The notes below the pieces were generated by a model. It was not told the origin of the DNA, did not search any database, and saw nothing but the letters and a program-made list of their open reading frames with translations. A stretch of 64,000 nucleotides of DNA from Shimazuella kribbensis DSM 45090. GTDB taxonomy: Bacteria > Bacillota > Bacilli > Thermoactinomycetales > Thermoactinomycetaceae. Shown here in pieces: positions 1 to 8,365 of the stretch. The stretch spans positions 124,678-188,677 of the forward strand of contig NZ_KE386621.1 of the NCBI RefSeq assembly GCF_000428065.1, given 5' to 3'. Numbering within the stretch: position 1 is the stretch's first letter; every line of letters starts with the position of its first letter. Position numbers and translations under genes: made by a program.

Positions 1-42
1 TGTGTCCCTATTTGATGATTTGTGAGAAAGGGGAGTTTGCTA

Positions 43-1719
43 TTGATCGCAAATACAGCGGGTGAATATCGAGAGAGCAGAAGTAGTTTTTTCTATCGTA
101 CCGCAAAGCTATGGCAAAATTACTTTGATGCTACAGGCGTTTTACCTGGAATAAGCCCATCTGAAGATCAAAAAGCTATTATTCAACAAGAGGAAGATCA
201 GCTACTGATCAACGGTTCAGCTGGTAGTGGAAAAAGCATTACCTTGATGTACAAAATGCTCAAAGTGATGAAAAAAGAACAAGAATCCAAGCGTATTTTA
301 TATGTTACATTTGGTAAAACCTTGGTTCAAGATTCTTTCAAGCGATTGCAAACATCCAAAACGTATCAACATCTAGAAGAGAAAAAACTTCATCAGGTTT
401 ATCTGCATACTTTTCATGCGATGGTTTATGAACTTTTATCAGCTATTGGGGAGCCTCATCTAAAAAAACTGCATACCTCGTTAAAAGAAATGTCTCGAAC
501 TCAAGGAAACATGATTCGTAGATTACAAGCGATCCGAGATCGCTGGTTTGAATCAGAGGAGCAAGATAAACTTCCATTGGAGCAAAAATTGACACTGCGG
601 CACACAGCAAATTTCCTGATGGACGAGATCTCTTGGATGAAAGCAAATGGATTTATTAATCGTGAAAAATATTTAGCAGTGGAGAGAACAGGGAGAAGTC
701 AGAATCCGCGGTTGACGAGACAACAACGGAAATCGGTTTATCGGATCTATGAGATATACCAAGAAAAGATGAGAGAAGATTATCAACATGATATGGATTT
801 AGAAGATTATGCTCTCTTGCTTCTGAAAAATATCGATTATTTTCCAGAAGAGTTGAAATACGATTATGTATTTGTTGATGAAGTACAAGACCTACAACCG
901 ATGCAAATTTTAGCTCTAGTCAAATTAACCAAAAAAAGTATTGTTCTTACTGGTGATCCCAAACAACGTATTTATAAAAGTAGCCCACATAGTTACCAAT
1001 CCCTCGGTTTACATGTAACAGGTAGAAAAAACAGGACCTTAAAACAAAATTTCCGCTCGACCAAACAAATCATGGAGTTAGCTAGTAAGCTTACTTTTGA
1101 AGATGTTGAAAATGATAGATTGGATGATCAAACGTTTTCCCAAGAGGGTGATCTACCTGTTATTTCTTATTATGCAAATAGAAGAAAACTAGCTAATGGC
1201 CTCATCAGGCAAATAACAAAAGTGTACCAAAAGTCTCCTCAAGCTACGATTGCTATTTTGCATCGCGATGATGACACATTGCATCGAGGACAACGGCATG
1301 ACATGGCTGTATACTTGGAGCAAAAATTCCATCTGATCACTACAGAAGAGTTTGGTCGTCGATTCGACTATCGCGCTAGTAAAAAACCTATCTTTTTTTC
1401 GGATGTATACAGTAGTAAAGGACTTGAGTTTGATCATGTGTTTCTCATCGATTTTGATCGAGATCATTATCCATTGCAAAAAAAGATAGAGGACTTGAAG
1501 AAATGTGCAGATCAGGAGGAGTCAGATAGTTATCAAAAAGATTACGATCGGGTATATAGTGATGAGAAAAAAATGCTCTATGTGGCAATGACAAGGGCAA
1601 AATCATCTTTGCAGTTGATGTATCATGGAAATAATTCGATGAAAATCTCTCAATTTGTCAGAGACTTTAAAGGTACAGGATATATTGCACGAGGATTCGA
1701 TGCTAGCAGATATAGATAA
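43..1719 (+). CDS. UvrD-like superfamily 1 helicase / ATP-binding protein
   Basis: This is an SF1 helicase of the UvrD/HelD type, an ATP-dependent enzyme acting on DNA or RNA polymerase complexes. The P-loop GSAGSGKS lies near residue 60, the Walker B-like VFVDEVQD near 275-282, GDPKQRIY near 303, the C-terminal SSKGLEFD near 456 and YVAMTRA near 512, which are the usual SF1 motifs in order. I chose TTG at 43 because AAAGGGGAG ends 7 nt upstream. A GTG at 22 is in frame but has no ribosome binding site, and two in-frame stops at 13-18 close the frame. At about 558 residues it is shorter than UvrD/PcrA and lacks their large 1B/2B insertions, so the exact role is open. Nothing around it indicates a partner. 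Confidence 0.8.
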   Translation: MIANTAGEYRESRSSFFYRTAKLWQNYFDATGVLPGISPSEDQKAIIQQEEDQLLINGSAGSGKSITLMYKMLKVMKKEQESKRILYVTFGKTLVQDSFKRLQTSKTYQHLEEKKLHQVYLHTFHAMVYELLSAIGEPHLKKLHTSLKEMSRTQGNMIRRLQAIRDRWFESEEQDKLPLEQKLTLRHTANFLMDEISWMKANGFINREKYLAVERTGRSQNPRLTRQQRKSVYRIYEIYQEKMREDYQHDMDLEDYALLLLKNIDYFPEELKYDYVFVDEVQDLQPMQILALVKLTKKSIVLTGDPKQRIYKSSPHSYQSLGLHVTGRKNRTLKQNFRSTKQIMELASKLTFEDVENDRLDDQTFSQEGDLPVISYYANRRKLANGLIRQITKVYQKSPQATIAILHRDDDTLHRGQRHDMAVYLEQKFHLITTEEFGRRFDYRASKKPIFFSDVYSSKGLEFDHVFLIDFDRDHYPLQKKIEDLKKCADQEESDSYQKDYDRVYSDEKKMLYVAMTRAKSSLQLMYHGNNSMKISQFVRDFKGTGYIARGFDASRYR

Positions 1720-1873
1720 ATGAAAAGGGAAGAATAGAAGGAATGAAACTGTTCAACTGGATAGAGCCTCAATATTTTTCTTTCGTTACCATATCTTAAA
1801 GCAAAGCCTTGAATATGAACAAAACATATGAGACGCTATGCGTAACCAATCGTGAATAGAAGGAGCAAAATAT

Positions 1874-2422
1874 ATGAAACAAACTGCGACCTACACTGTA
1901 GATGTACCAGCGGATTTTGCATTTGAGTGGTTGCTACATGGGAACTTCTTGCTTGCAGGGCTTGATCTCAAATCGTTTCAATTTGATGTGGTGGCGGAAG
2001 GCGGCAAGTTTATTGCCTATGAAGAGTTTAATGATCATCGTTTTGTACCGATCAAAGGACAGTTTTTAAAATTGGATGAACCCCATCATTTTCAACTCGA
2101 AGTGTTTTTTCCAGGTGGAGAACAGATAATAGAATATCGATTGGATGGGGAAGATCGCAAATCGAAGATAGAAGTAACCTATACCAATATATATCGTTCG
2201 CTAATGGCAGGTTGGTGGAAGAAAACATTTCCTAAAAAAACAGATAGCCTGTTTGCTACGGCGATTGAAATGGAGAAAAAGAATTTACAAGAGGCGTTTC
2301 ATCTCAATCGGTTGAATACAAGAATATCTGGAGTGAAAATAGATCCATATGAAATGGAAGAGAAATGGAAGATCCATTCGCCTAGTAATCCATACCTACG
2401 TTGGGTAAGACCAGAAGTTTAG
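1874..2422 (+). CDS. SRPBCC-like hypothetical protein
   Basis: The 182-residue protein opens with a pattern seen in START/SRPBCC ligand-binding folds (an early strand, then PADFAFEWLL, then alternating strands including a VFFPGGEQIIEYRL segment), and has a lysine-rich helical C-terminus. It has no signal peptide or membrane segment, so it is probably cytoplasmic. ATG is preceded by GAAGGAGC. It stands alone between the helicase gene and a strong inverted repeat. The family call is a weak fold-level guess and no substrate can be named. Confidence 0.6.
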   Translation: MKQTATYTVDVPADFAFEWLLHGNFLLAGLDLKSFQFDVVAEGGKFIAYEEFNDHRFVPIKGQFLKLDEPHHFQLEVFFPGGEQIIEYRLDGEDRKSKIEVTYTNIYRSLMAGWWKKTFPKKTDSLFATAIEMEKKNLQEAFHLNRLNTRISGVKIDPYEMEEKWKIHSPSNPYLRWVRPEV

Positions 2423-2438
2423 AATGGGATCCAGAGGT

Positions 2439-2505
2439 AAAATAGACATAATTACTTTATCTAGAAGCTTGAGAAAGCTTGTAATGAAGTGATTATGTCT
2501 ATTTT
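2439..2505. terminator. Long inverted repeat, probable bidirectional terminator
   Basis: Arms of about 20 bases (AAAATAGACATAATTACTT and its near-perfect complement at 2487-2505) flank a loop with a nested AAGCTT pair. It lies between a plus-strand gene and a minus-strand gene that converge here, and each side ends in an A/T tract, as expected for a two-way terminator. Confidence 0.6.
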
Positions 2506-2596
2506 GGTTACTCAATTTATTTCCTATGTATTTTCTAATATTGGAATAAGCAATGTATTGCAATTGTACACTTTGTTAACAGAAGGGAAAAAGTGT

Positions 2597-3901
2597 TTAA
2601 GGAATAGGCTTTGGAGTTAATGCTTCGATAAGATTGCTTAAAAGGTCGAAGATCAATGAATTTGACTGAAGTATAACTTGGCATTCCTTTATTCTTTCTA
2701 TTGCATGTTCTCTGAAATGATGTTCTAATTGTCCTTCAGATTGGATTTGTATACGTTCAAGAATAGATATCAACTCATTTTTAAATGTTAAATCCATCCC
2801 ATTACAAGTGCGAATATAAGGTAGCATTAAGTCAAGGATTTGAGTTATTTGTTTATTGGTATGAATAGTTAGTTGGGCGTGGAGAGTTGAGTTATTTTTA
2901 GAGACATTCACTTGTCCGCCGTAATTGTGAATAGTGTGTTTTTCAGAACGGGGATTTTTTGCATAGTGAAGTGCGTATTGTTCTCCTCTCTCGTTAAGAT
3001 CTAAACTTGGATAATCATGTAGTGGAATACTAAAAAATCTTCTGTTGCTATCCATTTTAAAAAATCCTCCATAATCGGGAAAATCGATTAAGGATAATCG
3101 ACTGCTGAGGACGAAGGCTAACTCCTCTGCTTGCTTGAAATTTATCGAAAATTTTTGTGAAATGGAAATGAGTTCTATACTTTTATATTCCTGTTTGAAA
3201 CATTCCAGTATTACATTATCAATTAACTCTTGGATAAGCTCATCTCCGAGATTTTCCAAATTAGAATGGGCAATATATTTATATGCATCTGTTGCAACAT
3301 TAGGACGAAAAGGAACATGTTCTCTCGGTTTCCATGTTCCGATATAAGGAGTAATGTATTCCCTTCCTTTTGGAGTCAGAGAAATATATACATTATTTTC
3401 GAAAAAATAATCGCCATGGTCCAAATCAAAAAATAATTTACAATATTCATCCTTAAAATAATGAGGGGATAGATATCTCTTCCAGTTCTTGCGACGGATA
3501 TCCCATAGATTATATTTCTTGTAATATCTGGATAATGCGATTAACTGATTTCTTGCATTTCTATAGAAGCTAGAATCGTTTATTCCAGGGACAAACATCT
3601 TTTTATAGTCTACGGGAGATCCATAAAAATCAAAGACAACTAGATTTTGATTTTCAGCAGAGAGTATGCATTTATAATTTCTCATTAACTTGTCTAGTTC
3701 ACTATATATACTTATAAATGGATCTTCATAGAAACTGGGCTTGTTAAACGCTTCAGATCTATATTTTTCATCAAGCTGCTCACTAATCCATAGTAGAATT
3801 GGATCTGAAATATTCCATTGTTCTTCAAAATAATATAGTACTAATAAAATTTGCTTTAATCTTTCCTCCTCAATGGAATCTTCAAATGTTATTTCGTCCA
3901 T
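2597..3901 (-). CDS. Uncharacterised protein with winged-helix-like segments and NYGGQVN motif
   Basis: I do not recognise this 434-residue protein. Two stretches look like winged-helix wings (LTPKGREYI near residue 180 and LNERGEQYA near 305). Around residues 321-342 is HNYGGQVNVSKNNSTLHA, followed by an amphipathic helical C-terminus. The same motif opens the small protein encoded immediately upstream (3905-4252), and only 3 bases separate the two genes, so they form an operon and probably interact through this motif. There is no catalytic signature, signal peptide or membrane segment. By inference this could be a regulatory or conflict-type module, for instance a DNA-binding subunit plus a small partner, but the function is unknown. 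Confidence 0.75.
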   Translation of the reverse strand: MDEITFEDSIEEERLKQILLVLYYFEEQWNISDPILLWISEQLDEKYRSEAFNKPSFYEDPFISIYSELDKLMRNYKCILSAENQNLVVFDFYGSPVDYKKMFVPGINDSSFYRNARNQLIALSRYYKKYNLWDIRRKNWKRYLSPHYFKDEYCKLFFDLDHGDYFFENNVYISLTPKGREYITPYIGTWKPREHVPFRPNVATDAYKYIAHSNLENLGDELIQELIDNVILECFKQEYKSIELISISQKFSINFKQAEELAFVLSSRLSLIDFPDYGGFFKMDSNRRFFSIPLHDYPSLDLNERGEQYALHYAKNPRSEKHTIHNYGGQVNVSKNNSTLHAQLTIHTNKQITQILDLMLPYIRTCNGMDLTFKNELISILERIQIQSEGQLEHHFREHAIERIKECQVILQSNSLIFDLLSNLIEALTPKPIP

Positions 3902-3904
3902 TTG

Positions 3905-4252
3905 TTAAGCCCACCTGTTAAGAGAGTCTGTCAAAGCACTTACCATTTGTCCTATACCAGAACCAGCAATAAATAATGGTGATAATTTCTCTAGTTTTTG
4001 AATTGCTAATTTAACGAATGTTTTTTTGGGTTGACCTTGTTGTGATTCTAATTTAACCTGATTTAATAAATCTGTTATTTCTTGTTTATCTTCTTCCAAT
4101 ATATCTTTTTCCTGTGAGAGCATAGAGAAAAATTGATCTGCAACTTGTGAGAATGATTCTGAGTTTACAGTCATATTTGCATTTAGAGTAGAATTGTCTT
4201 TTGAAATATTCACTTGCCCACCGTAGTTGTAAATTTGTTCATTATTTTTCAT
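3905..4252 (-). CDS. Small NYGGQVN-motif protein, partner of downstream gene
   Basis: The 115-residue protein begins with YNYGGQVNISKDNSTLNA (residues about 8-25), then a helical region rich in E, Q and K. A short hydrophobic Gly/Ser stretch (FIAGSGIGQMVSALT) lies near the C-terminus. It is first in the operon and precedes the 434-residue protein carrying the same motif. The motif resembles beta-strand repeats seen in uncharacterised bacterial proteins, but no function is established that I can name. The start ATG at 4252 is preceded on the minus strand by a purine-rich segment. Antitoxin, adaptor or small regulator are possible, and none is demonstrated. Confidence 0.7.
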   Translation of the reverse strand: MKNNEQIYNYGGQVNISKDNSTLNANMTVNSESFSQVADQFFSMLSQEKDILEEDKQEITDLLNQVKLESQQGQPKKTFVKLAIQKLEKLSPLFIAGSGIGQMVSALTDSLNRWA

Positions 4253-4370
4253 GGAGATACCCTGCTTTCTTCAATACATTTAAAATAGCGTTAACCACTT
4301 TTCCAATTATACAACTAAATCAAATTTTTGGACTATCAAAACATATTTTCCAAATGTGGAGGTGTGAAAG

Positions 4371-5159
4371 TTGAAAATTGGATTGATACAAATGGATGTT
4401 ATCCAAGGTGAAACAAACCATAATGAACACCATGCACAGGCAATGATAGCAGAAGCTGCTAAAGCAGGAGCAGGTATAGTTGTTCTACCTGAAATGTGGA
4501 AGTCAGGTTATGATTTTGGTAATCTTGCCAAGCACATGGAGCCAGTTGATGGCAATACTGCTACTTTTTTAGCATCGCAAGCAAAACAGTATGGTGTTTT
4601 CCTTGTAGGTGGGTCGTTTACAATGCGAAATCAAGGGAAGGTTTACAATACATCTCTGACTTTCGATCCAAATGGTGAATTGATCAATCAATACTCCAAA
4701 CTACATTTAATTGGTTTAATGCAAGAAGATAAGTACTTATCTGCTGGAGAACGTTACCAGACATTTTCTATAGGTGATGCTCTTGCTAGTGTCATTATTT
4801 GTTATGATCTTCGATTTCCAGAGTTGATACGCTCGTATGCGGTTGAAGGAGCGTCTATTTTGTTTGTCCCTGCTCAATGGCCTATTCAACGGGAAGCTCA
4901 CTGGTTAGCATTGCTTCGTGCTAGAGCAATCGAGAACCAGATGTATGTAGTGGGAACGAATGTAGTTGGTGAAAACGAGAATGACAAATTTAATGGAAAG
5001 TCGATTATTTTTGATCCATGGGGGAATACGGTAACCGAAGCTGGAAATCAAGAGCAAATTTTATATGGTGAGATTGATGTAGAGCAAGTAGCTGAGATTC
5101 GTCGAGATATACCTGTTTTTCAAGATCGGGTTCCCCATCTTTACCGCGTGTCTCGATAA
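4371..5159 (+). CDS. Carbon-nitrogen hydrolase (nitrilase superfamily amidase)
   Basis: The 262-residue protein carries the catalytic triad of the nitrilase superfamily: Glu in LPEMWKSGYD (near residue 43), Lys in SKLHLIG (near 112) and Cys in IICYDLRFPE (near 147). Members of this branch (YafV/MtnU, Nit2-like) are cytoplasmic omega-amidases hydrolysing 2-oxoglutaramate or related amides. The length matches the family. Translation starts at TTG 4371 after a good GGAGGTG. It is divergent from the NYGGQVN pair and converges on an unknown minus-strand gene across a strong terminator. The precise substrate is not deducible. Confidence 0.88.
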   Translation: MKIGLIQMDVIQGETNHNEHHAQAMIAEAAKAGAGIVVLPEMWKSGYDFGNLAKHMEPVDGNTATFLASQAKQYGVFLVGGSFTMRNQGKVYNTSLTFDPNGELINQYSKLHLIGLMQEDKYLSAGERYQTFSIGDALASVIICYDLRFPELIRSYAVEGASILFVPAQWPIQREAHWLALLRARAIENQMYVVGTNVVGENENDKFNGKSIIFDPWGNTVTEAGNQEQILYGEIDVEQVAEIRRDIPVFQDRVPHLYRVSR

Positions 5160-5221
5160 TATGAATGATATATTTTTCTTTTTGAGAAGAACCTGCATGG
5201 TATAATGAAACAGGACAAAAG

Positions 5222-5266
5222 CAAACACAAAACCTTTGGCAACTGGTACATAGGTTTTGTGTTTTG
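5222..5266. terminator. Bidirectional terminator
   Basis: Arms CAAACACAAAACCT and AGGTTTTGTGTTTTG form a nearly perfect 14-15 bp stem with A-rich and T-rich sides. It sits between convergent genes ending at 5159 (+) and 5272 (-). Confidence 0.8.
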
Positions 5267-5271
5267 TCAGG

Positions 5272-6297
5272 TTATATTGATGTTTGTTTTTGTAGCATTT
5301 TTTGGCAAGCATAGTCGAAAATAGTTTGTTTTTCTTCTGTAGATAGCTCAGCAGATGTATGGATAAGGACAGCGGGGTGGATGTAGATACTTTCGGCTTC
5401 TTGTTCGATTTGCTGGAGTACATTTTTTATGTTTTTTACAGGATCGTAAGAGGAACCGAGATAGAATAGTTCTGCGAGCTTTCGCATAAGTTCATTTTGA
5501 GATATTTGAGGGAATTGTAACTTGCCAGATGTGAGCACTATCTGTTTTTGATAGTTTTTCTTTTCATAAATGACGTTCCAATTCGGCCACATTTGTAGTA
5601 TTTTTTGGTGCATGTCTTCCGAATGAAAATCATGAAAAAGTGACCAATAATGAATTGTTTTTTGATGAACATCAATATGAAAACCACTTTCTGGAAAAAT
5701 AGCACTCCAATCCGCATAAACAAAATGTTCCAATGCTTCTTCGGTTTCTGCTACTTGTAAGAGGTGTTCTCCATGAATCAAGTAATAATTTACAAACTGA
5801 GTTAGAGGGAAAATGCGGGTTTCTCCGTCTTTGGTGATGATACTACCAGCCGATTCAATCTGAGATTTGTTCGTAGGGGCTTTTAAGGATAGAGGTTCTG
5901 TTTTTGCTGGGATGTTCGATTCAGATTCGAGAAGTGTTCGGGGAAATCCGACATAGTCAGCTATCTCTAGTATGCCATTGTAAGCCCAACGAACTTCCCA
6001 ACCTTCCCATACTTCTTGGATTAAACTTAAGTAAGTGTCTAGCAATAACATATCTTGATCCAAAGATTCGCCACCAAAAAGCATCATAACTTTTTGCTGA
6101 GGGTCGACAAGTGCTCCTCCTTCTGCCCAGACATCATCTAACCAATGATCATTTTCTCGCCTTTCGTGCTCTCGAATATAACGAATAGCATAGTCAGGGC
6201 CCCAAAACATATCTACAGGTAAGGAAAGCGACCAATGACTATAGTATAGTTCGTAACTCGATTCTGTTACGATGATGAGATTGGCGCGATGACCCAT
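5272..6297 (-). CDS. Hypothetical protein, MGHRANLIIV N-terminus
   Basis: The 341-residue soluble protein starts MGHRANLIIVTE and is rich in aromatic residues (many W, Y and F). Conserved-looking segments are WGPDYAIRYIREHE, WAEGGALVDPQQ and WEGWEVRWAYNGILEI. I cannot assign a family. There is no signal peptide, P-loop or transmembrane helix. It lies alone between the amidase gene and the ABC exporter, which is transcribed the other way. Codon use matches the neighbours. Real coding status is supported by length and the terminator at its 3' end. Confidence 0.75.
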   Translation of the reverse strand: MGHRANLIIVTESSYELYYSHWSLSLPVDMFWGPDYAIRYIREHERRENDHWLDDVWAEGGALVDPQQKVMMLFGGESLDQDMLLLDTYLSLIQEVWEGWEVRWAYNGILEIADYVGFPRTLLESESNIPAKTEPLSLKAPTNKSQIESAGSIITKDGETRIFPLTQFVNYYLIHGEHLLQVAETEEALEHFVYADWSAIFPESGFHIDVHQKTIHYWSLFHDFHSEDMHQKILQMWPNWNVIYEKKNYQKQIVLTSGKLQFPQISQNELMRKLAELFYLGSSYDPVKNIKNVLQQIEQEAESIYIHPAVLIHTSAELSTEEKQTIFDYACQKMLQKQTSI

Positions 6298-6434
6298 ATT
6301 ATCACCATTTCTGTTGGTTTATTCTGTTTTATATGAGATTTCTATATAGAAGTATAGCAAAAGATAAAATAAAGAAAAGGAATAGAAAGGTATCATAGGT
6401 GAAAGTGATATTTTTCCATGAATGAGGTGTAAAA

Positions 6435-8186
6435 ATGGAAGGGAAGGGTAATAAATACCGCTTAAATTTGATGAAATTTATTGGGGAACATCGGCAAATG
6501 ATGATCCTCAGTATGTCAGTAATGTTGATTACCACGGGTCTTAGCGTTATAACACCTTGGTTGATGCAGTATTTGGTGGACAAAGCATTACCACAAAAAG
6601 ATGTCAATTTGTTGGTGCTCTGTGTAGCAGGAATCGCGATTATTCCCATTATCAATATGCTTATCACTGCACTAGAAAATGTATATAAGAGTGATGTGCA
6701 AACAAGAATCACTGTGAAATTAAGGTTTCAATTGTTAGATAAATTATTAAAGCTTTCTCCAACGACATTAAGCAAGTATCAGCAAGGGGATATTACAGGT
6801 CGATTGGTGAGGACTTGCGATGATATATCTGGATTTGTTACAAAGCTTTTAAATGGATTTAACAACGTGATAACCTTTGTTTTTATTGGAATCGTTATGC
6901 TGACGATGAATTGGAAGTTATCAGGTATTGTTTTATTTTTTGCCCCCCTCATGGTTTATTTTTATTATCGTCGCATTCGCTTTTGGAGAACAACTTATAA
7001 AGATATTAGTCAGGCGCAAAAAGAATACGACGTTTTTATAACCGAAGTAGTTCCAGGTCTAAAGACGATCCAAACGTTTGGCCAAGAGCAACATGAGATT
7101 GCTAACGGCCAAGAACTAAATCGGAAATACCGTAATCTCCAAAATCAATTACAGAAACAGCGAAGTTTTCAAGGGCGTCTTTTTTGGGAATTGCAAGATT
7201 CGCTAAGTACCAGTTTGGTATATGCAGCAGGAATCTATTTTATTTTCCATCAGCAAATGACCATTGGACAATTACTCGCTTTTACTGTTTATGTACCGCG
7301 TTTTTATGGTGCGATTAATTCCTTATTTGTCCTATATATGGATCGTGATCAACTCAAACCGGAAATCGAACGTTATGAAGAGATGATGGATTTTCCTGAT
7401 GAGAATGTGGATGAATCCAATGCGATCTCCATGAAAGAAGTAAAAGGGCAGATTGAATTTGAGCATGTTTCTTTTGGGTATTCGGATGAACGAGAAATTT
7501 TGCAAGATGTATCATTCGCAATTAAGCCTGGTGAATTTATTGGTATTGTTGGTGCTACAGGTGGAGGTAAATCTACGATCATTGATTTGTTATTGCGATT
7601 TGGGCAGCCTCGTACCGGTCAAATTTTATTAGATGGACAGCCACTAAACGCGTATCAATTAAAAGATTATCGAAAACAAATCGGACTTGTGCCGCAAGAT
7701 ATCTTTTTATGGAATCGTACGATTCGAGAAAATCTCCTGTATGTGAATCCTTCTGCTACAGAAGAAGAATTACGAAAAGCAGCCGACCAAGCACAAATGA
7801 AACAATTGATTGAAAACTTGCCAGAGGGATGGAATACGTTGATAGGGGACAGAGGTGTTCGTTTATCTGGCGGGGAAAAACAGCGGCTTGCGATTGCACG
7901 AACACTGCTTCGTAAACCATCTATTTTGTTGTTAGACGAGCCGACATCTGCATTAGATGCCAAAACAGAATTTTTGCTCCAAGCCTGTTTGGAAGAAGTA
8001 TACCAAGAGAAGACGATTATTGTCGTTGCTCACCGACTAGCTACCATTCGTAATGCAGATCGTATTCTTGTTGTGAACCAAGGTCGGATTGAAGAATCAG
8101 GTTCTCATGAGGAGTTAATGGAGAAAAAAGGTTATTACTATGAGTTAGCAAAACAACAATATCAAGTATCTACTTTAGTAGGTTGA
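6435..8186 (+). CDS. ABC exporter, fused permease-ATPase (MsbA/BmrA type)
   Basis: The 583-residue half-transporter has six predicted N-terminal membrane segments (residues about 20-310) and a C-terminal nucleotide-binding domain. Visible motifs are Walker A GATGGGKST near 372, the Q-loop GLVPQDIFLWN, signature LSGGEKQR near 477, Walker B ILLLDEPTSALD near 496 and the H-loop VVAHR. Such proteins work as homo- or heterodimers exporting drugs, lipids or peptides across the cytoplasmic membrane. No second half-transporter or peptide gene adjoins it, so a homodimer is likely. The substrate is not indicated. A rho-independent terminator follows at about 8198-8223. Confidence 0.92.
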   Translation: MEGKGNKYRLNLMKFIGEHRQMMILSMSVMLITTGLSVITPWLMQYLVDKALPQKDVNLLVLCVAGIAIIPIINMLITALENVYKSDVQTRITVKLRFQLLDKLLKLSPTTLSKYQQGDITGRLVRTCDDISGFVTKLLNGFNNVITFVFIGIVMLTMNWKLSGIVLFFAPLMVYFYYRRIRFWRTTYKDISQAQKEYDVFITEVVPGLKTIQTFGQEQHEIANGQELNRKYRNLQNQLQKQRSFQGRLFWELQDSLSTSLVYAAGIYFIFHQQMTIGQLLAFTVYVPRFYGAINSLFVLYMDRDQLKPEIERYEEMMDFPDENVDESNAISMKEVKGQIEFEHVSFGYSDEREILQDVSFAIKPGEFIGIVGATGGGKSTIIDLLLRFGQPRTGQILLDGQPLNAYQLKDYRKQIGLVPQDIFLWNRTIRENLLYVNPSATEEELRKAADQAQMKQLIENLPEGWNTLIGDRGVRLSGGEKQRLAIARTLLRKPSILLLDEPTSALDAKTEFLLQACLEEVYQEKTIIVVAHRLATIRNADRILVVNQGRIEESGSHEELMEKKGYYYELAKQQYQVSTLVG

Positions 8187-8197
8187 ATATTAGTAGC

Positions 8198-8223
8198 AAA
8201 GCCACCTTTTGGATGGCTTTTTT
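8198..8223 (+). terminator. Terminator of the ABC exporter gene
   Basis: AAAGCCACC, a short loop and GGATGGCTTTTTT form a hairpin with a T-tract just after the exporter stop codon. Confidence 0.75.
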
Positions 8224-8335
8224 GGTCTGGATTCCATAGTCTGATTTTTTCGAAACCTACTGGATTGGATCAGTTCAATACTTTTTGTCCCTTGTTCATG
8301 TCCCTCTTATTTTTAAATAAAGGAACTTATCATAG

Positions 8336-8365
8336 AAAAACAGCCCTGTTAAGAGGGCTGTTTTT
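8336..8365. terminator. Terminator enclosing the hmp stop codon
   Basis: AAAAACAGCCCT (8336-8347) and AGGGCTGTTTTT (8354-8365) are perfect 12-base arms. The hmp stop codon lies in the loop, so the last codons of hmp form one stem arm, and the exit side on the minus strand is a T-tract. Confidence 0.85.
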
